This document shows, one piece after another, positions 49,527 through 58,637 of a DNA stretch of 64,000 nt (positions are counted from its first letter, which is position 1; every line of letters begins with the position of its first letter). The translations under genes and the position numbers were made by a program. The notes under the pieces were generated by a model. The model was not told the origin of the DNA. It did not search any database and saw nothing but the letters and a program-made list of their open reading frames with translations. The stretch covers positions 13,520-77,519 of the forward strand of contig JASBZB010000022.1 in the NCBI GenBank assembly GCA_029983695.1, read 5' to 3'. This stretch comes from Lutispora sp003527145 (GTDB taxonomy: Bacteria > Bacillota > Clostridia > Lutisporales > Lutisporaceae).

Positions 49527-50759
49527 CTAATCAACTTTATACCTCTGATTATTTGATATCCTCAGATACTCCTTGGCTGTCCATCTTTCTCTCACTTTGT
49601 AAATATACCCATTACTTTCTACATAAACATCCGGAAAATACTTAATGAATAGTGGAGATAAACACATAGTATAAGCTCCTACTTTATCATATATTACTTT
49701 ATCTCCAATTAATAACTGTGGATGATCCTCCAATATAAATAATCTATCATTCTCCATACATGTAAATCCCGCAATGACTTGAGTCTCAATAATTTGTCTC
49801 TTAATCTCATCTTTAAACTTAACATGAAAGAAATACCTAGTCTTATTCATTAAAGGATCAATATTAATTCTGCTACCATCTGTAACAACATAATTTTTTG
49901 TTGTAATCTGCTTTACGTCTATTACACTTGTTATAAAACTAAAAGGTGAAGAAACTAGAGATGTTCCTGGTTCAACTATCAAGACTGTATTTTCTTTATT
50001 AAATTCTTTACTTAATTCACTCGATATGGCTTCCATATAATCACTGAACTGTGGTTTATCTTTAAGCCCACCGAAGAACCCTCCACCTATATCAACATAT
50101 TTTAAATCCAATGCGAAAAATCGTTTTATTTCACAAGCAACTTTTGAAATTGCTCTGTAGATATTCAAACTTCTAGTCTTTGTACTACAATGCAAGTGTA
50201 GGCCTACAAGACTTATATGATTTAAATTACTTATATATTTGATAGCCTTTTTTAACTCTCCATTCTCATAGCAGAAGCCAAACCTGCCACCCTCGGGTCC
50301 CATTGCTGATTCTTCTGGGCAGTATCTCTCAAGTTCAAAATTTACTCTTATTCCAACTTCATACTTTCTATCATTTAAGTTATCAAGTTCATTCAGCCAA
50401 TACAATTCTCTTTGGGAATCAACATTCACTATACAGCCATTTTTAATCGCCTCTAGAAAAGTTTCTTTTGATTTTTGCGGACCGTTATAAACTAATTTAT
50501 GTTTATTATATCCTACCATAAGAGCTAATTGATATTCATCATCTGAAACAACCTCGGCATAAAAATCATTATCCTTGAAGTAATCTATTAACCAAGGTAA
50601 CGAATTTGTTTTAAACGAATAACCGATAATATAATTATTCCAATAGGAATTAAGTGCATCTTTTAAATTAATTATATTATTTTTTAACTTTTTTTCATCT
50701 ATCAAAAAATACGGCGTTTCTAAATTATCATGCATTATTAGATTTTTAAATCTTTCCAT
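49527..50759 (-). CDS. Fold-III PLP-dependent decarboxylase (LysA-like)
   Basis: 410 residues related to diaminopimelate/ornithine-type decarboxylases. PLP lysine at K50 in IIGYSFKTNSLPWL; HLHCSTKTRSL and KYVDIGGGFFGG (phosphate-binding glycine loop) follow; VEPGTSLVSSPFSF and the C-terminal AYTMCLSPLF with active Tyr complete the site. It is not next to lysine genes, and sits in the glycan locus with an ATP-grasp ligase 45 bp downstream, so a role in making an amine or modified amino acid to decorate the glycan is more likely than housekeeping lysine synthesis. Substrate unknown. Confidence 0.82.
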   Translation of the reverse strand: MERFKNLIMHDNLETPYFLIDEKKLKNNIINLKDALNSYWNNYIIGYSFKTNSLPWLIDYFKDNDFYAEVVSDDEYQLALMVGYNKHKLVYNGPQKSKETFLEAIKNGCIVNVDSQRELYWLNELDNLNDRKYEVGIRVNFELERYCPEESAMGPEGGRFGFCYENGELKKAIKYISNLNHISLVGLHLHCSTKTRSLNIYRAISKVACEIKRFFALDLKYVDIGGGFFGGLKDKPQFSDYMEAISSELSKEFNKENTVLIVEPGTSLVSSPFSFITSVIDVKQITTKNYVVTDGSRINIDPLMNKTRYFFHVKFKDEIKRQIIETQVIAGFTCMENDRLFILEDHPQLLIGDKVIYDKVGAYTMCLSPLFIKYFPDVYVESNGYIYKVRERWTAKEYLRISNNQRYKVD

Positions 50760-50824
50760 TTTCTATGTTTCACCCTAGCATATCATATTCTTTAACTTGA
50801 GCAACACCAAGCATCAGCTATAAT

Positions 50825-51508
50825 TCACATCATAAATGAACCTTTAAAATCTTCTATTGTCGCTTCACCTTTCTGATTAATTCCTTCCCTTATAATAACC
50901 TTTTTAAGAGTTAACAAAATAATTTTTAAATCTAAGATAAAACTTATATTGTCTACATATTCTACATCTAGACTAAACTTATCTTCCCAGCTTATAGCAT
51001 TACGGCCATTTATTTGAGCCCAACCAGATAATCCAGGTCTTACTTCATGACGTCGTCTCTGTTGTTCATCATATAAAGGAAGATATTGTACTAGTAATGG
51101 TCTAGGGCCAACAACGCTCATATCACCTTTGAGAATATTAATAAGTTCTGGAAGCTCATCTAAAGATGTTGACCTTAAAAACTTACCAAACCTGGTCAAT
51201 CTCACGCCGTCGGGAAGCAATTCGTCATTCTCGTCTCGTTCATCTGTCATAGTCCTAAACTTATATAAAGTAAATATCCTCTCTTTAAGCCCTGGCCTTT
51301 CCTGCTTAAAGATTACAGGACTGCCTAGCTTGATCCTCACCAGCAAAGCGATAATTAACAATATAGGGCTTAGAGCTATAATACCAATCAATGATAATAT
51401 AAAGTCCATTGGTCTTTTAATATATCTTTTATAGATAAAACGCTTGTTGGAAAGTTGGAAAGTTGGAAAGTTGGAAAGCCTAAATTCCCTTCTATCTTCC
51501 TTTTGCAT
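50825..51508 (-). CDS. pglC: PglC-like initiating phosphoglycosyltransferase
   Basis: 227-residue monotopic sugar-1-phosphate transferase (PF02397 type) that puts the first sugar on undecaprenyl phosphate. YIKRPMDFILSLIGI is the re-entrant membrane helix with its charged cap, KFRTMTDERDENDELLPDG contains the catalytic Asp-Glu region, then GDMSVVGPRPLLVQYLPLY and RHEVRPGLSGWAQ. The N-terminus is longer than usual: ATG 51508 (GGAGATAA upstream) adds about 22 residues encoded partly by an 8-bp tandem repeat. No start codon suits the family's normal N-terminus downstream of the repeat, so a change in repeat number would shift the frame. Confidence 0.93.
   Translation of the reverse strand: MQKEDRREFRLSNFPTFQLSNKRFIYKRYIKRPMDFILSLIGIIALSPILLIIALLVRIKLGSPVIFKQERPGLKERIFTLYKFRTMTDERDENDELLPDGVRLTRFGKFLRSTSLDELPELINILKGDMSVVGPRPLLVQYLPLYDEQQRRRHEVRPGLSGWAQINGRNAISWEDKFSLDVEYVDNISFILDLKIILLTLKKVIIREGINQKGEATIEDFKGSFMM
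51446..51477 (-). repeat. Four 8-bp tandem repeats in the 5' end of pglC
   Basis: GTTGGAAA (plus-strand reading) occurs four times without interruption, 51446-51477, within codons 11-22 of pglC. Eight is not a multiple of three, so gain or loss of a unit would switch the frame between the start codon and the enzyme core. Confidence 0.92.
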
Positions 51509-52621
51509 TTATCTCCACAACCTTTTTATTATCTTACATACTCTATATAAATCTTCATCTATCATCTTAGTATCGCTAGGCAAGCACACGCCATTTTCAA
51601 ATATATTCTCTGATACTCCTTCTCCAATGAAGTCATATTCTTCAAAGAATGGCTGCATATGCATAGGCTTCCATATAGGTCTTGACTCAATATTTTCTTT
51701 CTCAAGAGCTTCCATAATATGATGTGGTCTAATTTTATCCTTTAAAGTGATGCAGCTCAGCCAGTAGTTAGGCTCATTCCACTCATTGATCGGCATGAAG
51801 TCCAGGCCTTCAAGTTTGCCAAGCTCCCTTTTATAAAATTCAAAGATATATTTTTTCTTTACAATTCTTTTATCAAGCACCGTTAGCTGCCCTCTGCCGA
51901 TACCGGCTACAATATTACTCATCCTATAATTGTAGCCCAATTCACTGTGCTGGTAGTGCCTGGCTTTGTCTCTGCTCTGGGTGGACCAAAATCTCACTTT
52001 TGCTATTCTTTCTTCGTTATCGGAAACCAGCACTCCACCTCCTGAAGTAGTAATAATCTTGTTTCCATTGAAAGAAAAGACTCCATAATCCCCAAATGTA
52101 CCGGTGCATTTACCTTTATATGTTGTTCCCAGGCTCTCTGCTGCATCCTCAATCAATGGAACGTTATGCTTTTTGCACAGCTCCACAAGTCTATCCATAT
52201 CTGCAGAAAGACCGTATAAGTTAACAACTAAAACGGCTTTGACATTAGGATATTTCTCAAAAGCTCTCTCCAATGCTATGGGACTCATATTCCAAGTTTC
52301 ATAATCGCTATCTATAAAAACCGGTTTTGCATTCTGATATATAATTGGATTGGCCGTAGCAGAGAATGTAAGTGTAGGACAGAATACAATATCACCTTCA
52401 CCGACTCCAGCAGCTTTAAGAGCCATATGAATTGCGGCTGTTCCTGACGATAAAGCTGCCGCTGCTTTTGCTCCTATCTTTGCAGCCAGCTCTTTTTCAA
52501 ATTCATTAACATTTTTACCAAGCGGTGCAATCCAATTGGTATCAAAAGCTTCTTGTATATATTGCATTTCATAGCCTTCATCGCTCATGTGCGGTGAAGA
52601 GAGATATATTTTTTCATTCAT
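51509..52621 (-). CDS. pglE: PglE-like UDP-4-amino-sugar aminotransferase
   Basis: 370-residue DegT-family PLP enzyme. ALSSGTAAIHMALKAAGVG, the IEDAAESLGTTYKG block (Asp for the pyridine nitrogen) and FSFNGNKIITTSGGG (PLP Lys) match PglE/PseC-like aminotransferases; the N-terminal YLSSPHMSDEGYEMQYI is characteristic for the UDP-N-acetylbacillosamine type. It would aminate the 4-keto product of PglF. I choose ATG 52621, nine bases after GGAGG, over a TTG three codons earlier. Ends one base before pglC. Confidence 0.92.
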   Translation of the reverse strand: MNEKIYLSSPHMSDEGYEMQYIQEAFDTNWIAPLGKNVNEFEKELAAKIGAKAAAALSSGTAAIHMALKAAGVGEGDIVFCPTLTFSATANPIIYQNAKPVFIDSDYETWNMSPIALERAFEKYPNVKAVLVVNLYGLSADMDRLVELCKKHNVPLIEDAAESLGTTYKGKCTGTFGDYGVFSFNGNKIITTSGGGVLVSDNEERIAKVRFWSTQSRDKARHYQHSELGYNYRMSNIVAGIGRGQLTVLDKRIVKKKYIFEFYKRELGKLEGLDFMPINEWNEPNYWLSCITLKDKIRPHHIMEALEKENIESRPIWKPMHMQPFFEEYDFIGEGVSENIFENGVCLPSDTKMIDEDLYRVCKIIKRLWR

Positions 52622-52662
52622 TGTTTTCAACCTCCGCTTCTATCTGGGTGTTTCATCAAGGT

Positions 52663-52773
52663 CTAAGATCCTTCGGATAAAACCCTCAGGATGACACAGA
52701 TGCTATAAGGTATATTCCTTACTGCGGAATATCACCATGCAATACAGATTCTTCGCTGCGCTCAGAATGACAG
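52663..52773. repeat. Two dispersed-repeat words between pglF and pglE
   Basis: Minus-strand TGTCATCCTGAGGGTTTTAT...GAAGGATCTTA (52699-52663) and TGTCATTCTGAGCGCAGCGA...AGAATCTG (52773-52745) are two variants of the same short word found in intergenic DNA of many bacteria (from memory). They lie in the same orientation 45 bp apart in the only sizeable gap among the core glycan genes. Confidence 0.5.
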
Positions 52774-54648
52774 TTACAACACAACTCCACTTTTATCCTG
52801 GATATCCGTTGAAGCTGCCGCCTCATCGCACCCTGTATATGTACTTACTATATTCTTCATGCATTCCTTTAATGCTTCTTTATCATTGATAGAGTTTTCT
52901 AATGCTCTTATGCCCATCATTACTTCATTAAAGCTCAGATCCAACGGCTTGCCAATATATATGTTTTCATGGGAAGTCGACTGGATTCCTTCTTCTTTAA
53001 GAAGCAACTCCTCATAAAGCTTTTCTCCCGGTCTTAGTCCTGTAAATTCAATCTTTATATCTATGTCAGGTTCAAAGCCAGAAAGCTTTATTAAATCTCT
53101 GGCCAAATCTACTATTCTGACTGATTGTCCCATATCCAGTATAAATATTTCTCCGCCTTTGGCCATGGCTCCTGCTTGAATAACAAGCTGTGCGGCTTCA
53201 GGTATGGTCATAAAATATCTGGTGACTTCAGGATGAGTTACCGTGACCGGCCCTCCTTGTGCTATCTGCTTTTTAAAAAGCGGGATTACGCTACCGTTGC
53301 TGCCCAGCACATTGCCAAACCTCACCGCTACAAATTCTGTTTTGCTGCGCTTGTTCATGGTTTGCACGATCATCTCCGCGACCCTTTTTGTAGCTCCCAT
53401 TATATTAGTCGGATTTACTGCCTTGTCTGTAGATATAAGCACAAACTTTTTTACCTTAAACTCATCCGAAGCTTGTACCACATTCAAAGTGCCTATCACA
53501 TTATTTTTTATAGCCTCACCAGGGTTTAACTCCATAAGAGGCACATGCTTATGGGCTGCAGCATGAAATACAACACCCGGTTTATATTTCGTAAATACTT
53601 GATTTAATCTTTCTTTGTCCCTTATAGATCCTATTATAACTTCAATATCTAATTTATCCTTATACTTACTTCTAAGTTCGTTTTCTAAATCATAGGCATT
53701 ATTTTCATATATGTCAAGAATAACTAACTTCTTTGGCTTAAATCTTATCAGCTGTCTGCAAAGCTCTGACCCTATAGACCCTCCGCCACCAGTAATTAAA
53801 ATTGTCTCATCCTTTATGTATCCTGCTATTTCTTCAGTGTTGAGATTCACTTCATCACGTCCCAGCAGGTCTTCTATATTTATATCTCTTATCCTCTTGA
53901 GGCTAACTTTTTCATCTATTATCTCATATACTCCGGGCAATATCTTTAGTTTGCATTTTGTATCTTTACATATGTCTACAATCTTTCTCAGTTCACTTTT
54001 TGGTATGGATGGCAGGGCAATTATTATTTCATCTATATCATTCTTTAATGCTATTTCCTTTATCTTGCTCCTTCCCCCAAGTACAGGTACTCCATGTATA
54101 TTGGATTTTTGCTTATGTACATCATCATCTATAATAGCAACAGGCAAGCTGTTCAACTCATCATGCTTTTGCAATTCCTTTATAACCATGGAGCCTGCTT
54201 CTCCGGCTCCTATTACCATAACTCTCGCTTTATCTGTTTTATCATTTCTGACAAAATTATTCAGCCTTCTGGCTATTCTATAACTTAAACGGCTGCCTCC
54301 AATAAATATAAAGGTTATAAACCAAGACATTATATATACTGATCTCGGCAATCTGACTCCAAAAAACTCGCCGTACAGGTAACATAGTGCTGTCTCTATG
54401 GCAGTAGCAAAAAATACCTGTATCAGCTCATCTATGCTGGCATACCTCCATAAACTGTTATATAAGCCTAGCACTCCATATACAACTATTTTTATCAGGG
54501 TCAACACCGTAAAAGTATTATAGTATATATCTTTATATTGAAAAACTATTTTTCCGTCAAATCTTAATAAAAGGGCCATATATATTGCAATATTCACTAG
54601 TATAATATCTGTTATTATAAGTATGCCTTTTCGCCCATACGCTTTCAA
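52774..54648 (-). CDS. pglF: PglF/CapD-like membrane UDP-GlcNAc 4,6-dehydratase
   Basis: 624 residues. Four N-terminal transmembrane segments (about 8-115), a first Rossmann-like domain (RVMVIGAGEAGSMVIKEL), then the dehydratase domain with ILITGGGGSIGSELCRQL, FVLISTDKAVNPTNIMGATK (catalytic Asp/Lys) and FVAVRFGNVLGSNGSVIPLF. This makes the UDP-4-keto-6-deoxy sugar used by PglE. Start ATG 54648 after GAGGTGTAG. No PglD-like acetyltransferase gene follows within the locus. Confidence 0.95.
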   Translation of the reverse strand: MKAYGRKGILIITDIILVNIAIYMALLLRFDGKIVFQYKDIYYNTFTVLTLIKIVVYGVLGLYNSLWRYASIDELIQVFFATAIETALCYLYGEFFGVRLPRSVYIMSWFITFIFIGGSRLSYRIARRLNNFVRNDKTDKARVMVIGAGEAGSMVIKELQKHDELNSLPVAIIDDDVHKQKSNIHGVPVLGGRSKIKEIALKNDIDEIIIALPSIPKSELRKIVDICKDTKCKLKILPGVYEIIDEKVSLKRIRDINIEDLLGRDEVNLNTEEIAGYIKDETILITGGGGSIGSELCRQLIRFKPKKLVILDIYENNAYDLENELRSKYKDKLDIEVIIGSIRDKERLNQVFTKYKPGVVFHAAAHKHVPLMELNPGEAIKNNVIGTLNVVQASDEFKVKKFVLISTDKAVNPTNIMGATKRVAEMIVQTMNKRSKTEFVAVRFGNVLGSNGSVIPLFKKQIAQGGPVTVTHPEVTRYFMTIPEAAQLVIQAGAMAKGGEIFILDMGQSVRIVDLARDLIKLSGFEPDIDIKIEFTGLRPGEKLYEELLLKEEGIQSTSHENIYIGKPLDLSFNEVMMGIRALENSINDKEALKECMKNIVSTYTGCDEAAASTDIQDKSGVVL

Positions 54649-54665
54649 AAGACTACACCTCTCAT

Positions 54666-55964
54666 CTAACCAATACTGACATTTGATTTTTTTACTTCAT
54701 TTTCACTTACTTTCCAGTATTCAATAAAGAAAGCTGCAAATATTCCAAGCATAAAGCCTAATACTGCTGCTACAGCCAGATTAAGCATTTTCCGCGGCCC
54801 CACAGGCGTCAAAGGTTCTACTGCAGGGGAAACCATTATAATACTCGCTTCTCCGATATCAGAGGATTTAAGTATTCTGGTTTCTTCATATTTCTTGAGG
54901 AATGATTCATAAGTTGAACGAGCGAAGTCAACTTTTTGTTTGATTGTATCATCTTGATGCTGCTTCTCAGCAAGATCAATTTGCAAAGTCTCAAGTTCAT
55001 TTCTTGTTTCTTCTATAGCTTTTGCTAGAGCTTGCTTTTGCGCTCTAACTCCGGAAAGCTTTATCGCATAATCATTGATTTGGCTTTTCAAATTTGTATA
55101 TAATCCATTGATCACTTCGGATTTAAGATTAATATTCAGCACATCCTTCGTGGTTTTATCATCTTTGTCCGCCGCGTATTGAGTCAATAAAGGATCATCA
55201 TCTATGGATTTATTCAGCACAATCTTTTCAGAAGTGTTTTGCAGCTCCTTATTAGCAACTTCCAATGAGGCTATTACTTTCTTCTCTTCTATTTCCGCAT
55301 CCAGTAAATCGGTTTTGTATTGAGTGATCAAATCCGTCTTCGAATCTACTTCTTTCTGTAATTCTATCAAGCCTTGAGGCTGGGATAGATAATTTTTGTA
55401 TTCTAGCATCGCTTCATCCAGATTTTCTTTTTCTACTTCCAATTGAGACTTTATATGATTTGAGGATTTATCTGCTTGTGCCTTGGCTATCTCTGACACA
55501 TGGATAGTAAATTTTTTAGCCAATGTATTTGCAATATTGGCGGCCAGTACCTTATCTTTGTTCTTTACCGATATGGTTATAAGGTTTGTATCCTTTATCG
55601 TGTTTAATGTAATCATATCTCTCAGATGTACTCTATTAATGTCCTGCTCCCTAAGACTAAGCTCATCTATGGTCTGATCTAATATCTGAGGATTCTTAAT
55701 TTGCTCTTTATAAGCTTCTATGGACATTTGAGGATACTGGGACATATTGTTCAACAGTTCTTCAATCCCCTGAGTTCCGTGTTGGGACTGGGCCTTTGCA
55801 TTTATGCCTGAGGCCATAAGTATAGCCTTTGCTTCGTATACTGGATCCAAGACTAGAAAGCTTATTACACCTGATGCTATTATAGCTACTGCAGTTATTA
55901 CTGCAATTATTTTTTTCCTTTTCAGTAAAATTTCTATTAGTTCTCTCAAGCTTATTTCTTCCAA
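54666..55964 (-). CDS. Wzz-like polysaccharide chain-length/co-polymerase protein
   Basis: About 432-residue membrane protein: EISLRELIEILLKRKK then a first transmembrane helix (about 20-42), a long extracytoplasmic part with coiled-coil stretches (about 150-360), and a second helix near the C-terminus with the PVGPRKMLNLAVAAVLGFML motif of Wzz proteins. I prefer TTG 55964 because GAGGTG stands six bases upstream; the two ATG codons before it have none. No partner tyrosine kinase gene is seen. Confidence 0.88.
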   Translation of the reverse strand: MEEISLRELIEILLKRKKIIAVITAVAIIASGVISFLVLDPVYEAKAILMASGINAKAQSQHGTQGIEELLNNMSQYPQMSIEAYKEQIKNPQILDQTIDELSLREQDINRVHLRDMITLNTIKDTNLITISVKNKDKVLAANIANTLAKKFTIHVSEIAKAQADKSSNHIKSQLEVEKENLDEAMLEYKNYLSQPQGLIELQKEVDSKTDLITQYKTDLLDAEIEEKKVIASLEVANKELQNTSEKIVLNKSIDDDPLLTQYAADKDDKTTKDVLNINLKSEVINGLYTNLKSQINDYAIKLSGVRAQKQALAKAIEETRNELETLQIDLAEKQHQDDTIKQKVDFARSTYESFLKKYEETRILKSSDIGEASIIMVSPAVEPLTPVGPRKMLNLAVAAVLGFMLGIFAAFFIEYWKVSENEVKKSNVSIG

Positions 55965-55988
55965 ATTAATGCACCTCATCATCTTTGA

Positions 55989-58460
55989 TTATTTATTTTT
56001 ACTTTCTATCTTATTTGCTTCCTCTATCCAATTATTCGCTAAGTCTGTTTTCATATCATAATCTTGAGGAAGCTTGATTGGTTTTAATGCTCTTGCATTG
56101 ATCCCTTCATATTCTTCTTTGGCTTCTATCATATTCTCAAGATAAGGTATGGCTTTTGTTTGCTGATTATTTGAAAACAAATACTTAGCAATTTCATAGT
56201 TAATCTCAATTTTTTGAATATACCATTGAGCCATCATAGGTTCTTTTTGGACTTTAATGCTTGCTAAGCTCACGGCTTCGTCAATCAGACCATTGGATAG
56301 CATAAGATTAATAACTGTTGAAGTATAAATACTATTATATGGTTCATACTTATTTATCTTACCAATTTGCTCCAATACATTATTATAGTCCTTAACATCT
56401 TTTGTGCTTCTGAATTTATTGCTTATAATCTGCGCATAATCAATCCTATATGCAGCATTGAAGCGGTCAAGCTTCATAGCCTTCTCATACATAGCCATCG
56501 CTTTATCTTTATCAGTCTTTATCAACTTTGCAGCTTTATCTCCAGTTTTAATTCCATAATATATTGATGAAGACATCACCATGATAATAATCGATGAGAT
56601 CAATAGGCCTATCGCAGGTATTCTTTTCTTCTTCATTTCCAATCTTACAATGCTACTGTCAGTAGCTAACATACCTATAAGCGCCCATAGAATATAAGCC
56701 GCTGCAGATAAGGAAAGATTAAAATCTATAGTTGAATGAAGGAGAATTAGTAAAACTGCCAGATATACAGGTAGATAACTTGATTTATTTTTAATGCTTT
56801 TAACCAATCCGATAGCCAGTTGTACCAATAACGTTGCCAGTACAAATAACCCTAACAACCCTACTTCTACAGCATATTGAATATAGAAATTGTGAGCTTC
56901 TGTTGTATTATAGGGCAATGATTGATATTGGCGATAAAGATTCTTCCAGGCTCCTCCTCCGCCTCCCAGCAAAGCATGATCTTTAAACAGTTTTAGACCA
57001 TCCCTTGTGAAGTAGACTCTCAGGGATGCATTTTCTGTCTTAAGATTAATATTCATAAGTCGATTGGCTATTATATCAGGTATATATTTGAATCTTTCTG
57101 TCTTGTTTACAATATCACCATTGGAATCCTTAATAACAATGTCTTTATATGCCGTATAACTATCAGTTTCATAGTTGTAAAAAAGTAATAATACTTTATT
57201 CGTATCATCAAGAGTTTTAAATTCTATTTGTTTATGCTCATATTCACTACCTACCGGCTTGAAATCTCTATATATTTCTTCAAACTCTTCTTTGGCATTA
57301 TAGCTTCTTATGATGACACCGTAGCTATATGGATTCTCCAGAGAAGATTTTACATTAAACTCTAATAAATATACCGAATCGGTTTCTAAATCATCTATAT
57401 ATTTACCAGCATTCTTCCATGTTTTTTCTTCATCTTTTAAATGCTCTATCCTATATTCCACAGGTTCTTTTACAGAGAATAAGAATGCTATTGCAGCAAC
57501 AAAAATCAAGATAACAGTAGTAAGTATAATATTGATTTTTTTATCAGTTAAGTTAACATGAATTTTCTTGCCTGCAAAATCTAAAATAAAGGATACCGCT
57601 GCACATATCAATATGCTCAAAAGGTAATAAGGCATCATGTCTGGTGCAACCTCTCCGGCATTCGTGTAAAACTTAAGTATAAGAAACAAACTAGCCCCAG
57701 CGGAAATGAGTAAGTTTAATATCAATCGCATTTTACCTTTGGCATTTATCAGAATAAAATTCATAAATAATACTGCAGCCAAGGTTAAGTAAGCTCCCCT
57801 GGATAAGGTGAATATAAAAGCTGATAATAAAGTAGTAAGGGCTGCTTGATAAGCCAGTTTATAAATAAGCTTTTCGCTGCGTACAAGAGCATTTAAAGTT
57901 AAAATGATACCTGCTGCTAAAACTGATGCCGTAGTGTTTGGATACTGAAATGGTCCATATAATCTACTCCCTACAGCAGCACCTTTAATCTCTATTAAGC
58001 CAAATAGAGCAAACATGGAGATTAATCCTATTGCAAATATTATAGCTATTATAATATTCAAAGTAAGCTCTCGCTTCTTCTCATCATTCTTTGTCACATC
58101 GGATACTATTTTATATAGCATAAAATAGCTTGAATATAGTAAGACTGCATCAAAGCCATCCTTTGCATTAACTCCAAACAGGAAAGATATAAAATAACAA
58201 ACTGGAATAGCCAGTACCGCCAAATCAAGATATGAATCAATTATCCTATAATCCTTATGTAAGAGCTTGTACGCTAAATAAGCAGTAAATATAAGGCTAA
58301 TAAATATAGTAGCCGGTATATAGTTTTCTCTAAAATATAGCCCTCTATAAAAGGGAGATACGAGCAAAATAAGAGCAATTAGGACTAATGCTATATATCC
58401 TATGTATCCACGCTCTTTCACAACTATATATTTTTTTGAAGATGTTACTGCTTTTGCCAT
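55989..58460 (-). CDS. O-antigen-ligase-like protein with C-terminal TPR region
   Basis: 823 residues. About 12 transmembrane segments with the ligase-type loop GGGGGAWKNLYRQYQSLPYN and TEAHNFYIQYAVEVGLLGLF (conserved His), and LYGPFQYPNTTASVLAAGI near residue 170 as in WaaL-type proteins. From about 680 on, helical repeats like AMAMYEKAMKLDRFNAAYRI point to TPRs. In a Gram-positive it would transfer the finished polymer to a protein (S-layer O-glycosylation) or wall acceptor. Its start ATG 58460 is the first of the sugar genes; the protease gene is upstream beyond a terminator. Confidence 0.88.
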   Translation of the reverse strand: MAKAVTSSKKYIVVKERGYIGYIALVLIALILLVSPFYRGLYFRENYIPATIFISLIFTAYLAYKLLHKDYRIIDSYLDLAVLAIPVCYFISFLFGVNAKDGFDAVLLYSSYFMLYKIVSDVTKNDEKKRELTLNIIIAIIFAIGLISMFALFGLIEIKGAAVGSRLYGPFQYPNTTASVLAAGIILTLNALVRSEKLIYKLAYQAALTTLLSAFIFTLSRGAYLTLAAVLFMNFILINAKGKMRLILNLLISAGASLFLILKFYTNAGEVAPDMMPYYLLSILICAAVSFILDFAGKKIHVNLTDKKINIILTTVILIFVAAIAFLFSVKEPVEYRIEHLKDEEKTWKNAGKYIDDLETDSVYLLEFNVKSSLENPYSYGVIIRSYNAKEEFEEIYRDFKPVGSEYEHKQIEFKTLDDTNKVLLLFYNYETDSYTAYKDIVIKDSNGDIVNKTERFKYIPDIIANRLMNINLKTENASLRVYFTRDGLKLFKDHALLGGGGGAWKNLYRQYQSLPYNTTEAHNFYIQYAVEVGLLGLFVLATLLVQLAIGLVKSIKNKSSYLPVYLAVLLILLHSTIDFNLSLSAAAYILWALIGMLATDSSIVRLEMKKKRIPAIGLLISSIIIMVMSSSIYYGIKTGDKAAKLIKTDKDKAMAMYEKAMKLDRFNAAYRIDYAQIISNKFRSTKDVKDYNNVLEQIGKINKYEPYNSIYTSTVINLMLSNGLIDEAVSLASIKVQKEPMMAQWYIQKIEINYEIAKYLFSNNQQTKAIPYLENMIEAKEEYEGINARALKPIKLPQDYDMKTDLANNWIEEANKIESKNK

Positions 58461-58590
58461 TTGTCATACTCCTGTTCTAGTTTATTCTACAATAACTATA
58501 ATATAACATTTGGGATGGTTTTGCAATTGATTGGAGAAGGAATTGAGCCAGATGTTAAAGGTTTTTTGCATTAGTGATAATTTCGAAAAT

Positions 58591-58631
58591 AAATACAAAT
58601 GGGAACATATAGAATGCTCCCATTTGTATTT
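58591..58631 (-). terminator. Terminator of the 1581-residue protease gene
   Basis: Arms AAATACAAATGGGA and TCCCATTTGTATTT around a 13-base loop, followed on the minus strand by ATTTTCG. It ends the protease gene and sets it apart from the glycan operon. Confidence 0.82.
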
Positions 58632-58637
58632 ATAATT

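Noticed and set aside
51441..51480. CRISPR or plasmid iteron at the GTTGGAAA repeats
   Set aside because: Units are contiguous, only four, and inside a coding region; a simple sequence repeat explains them.
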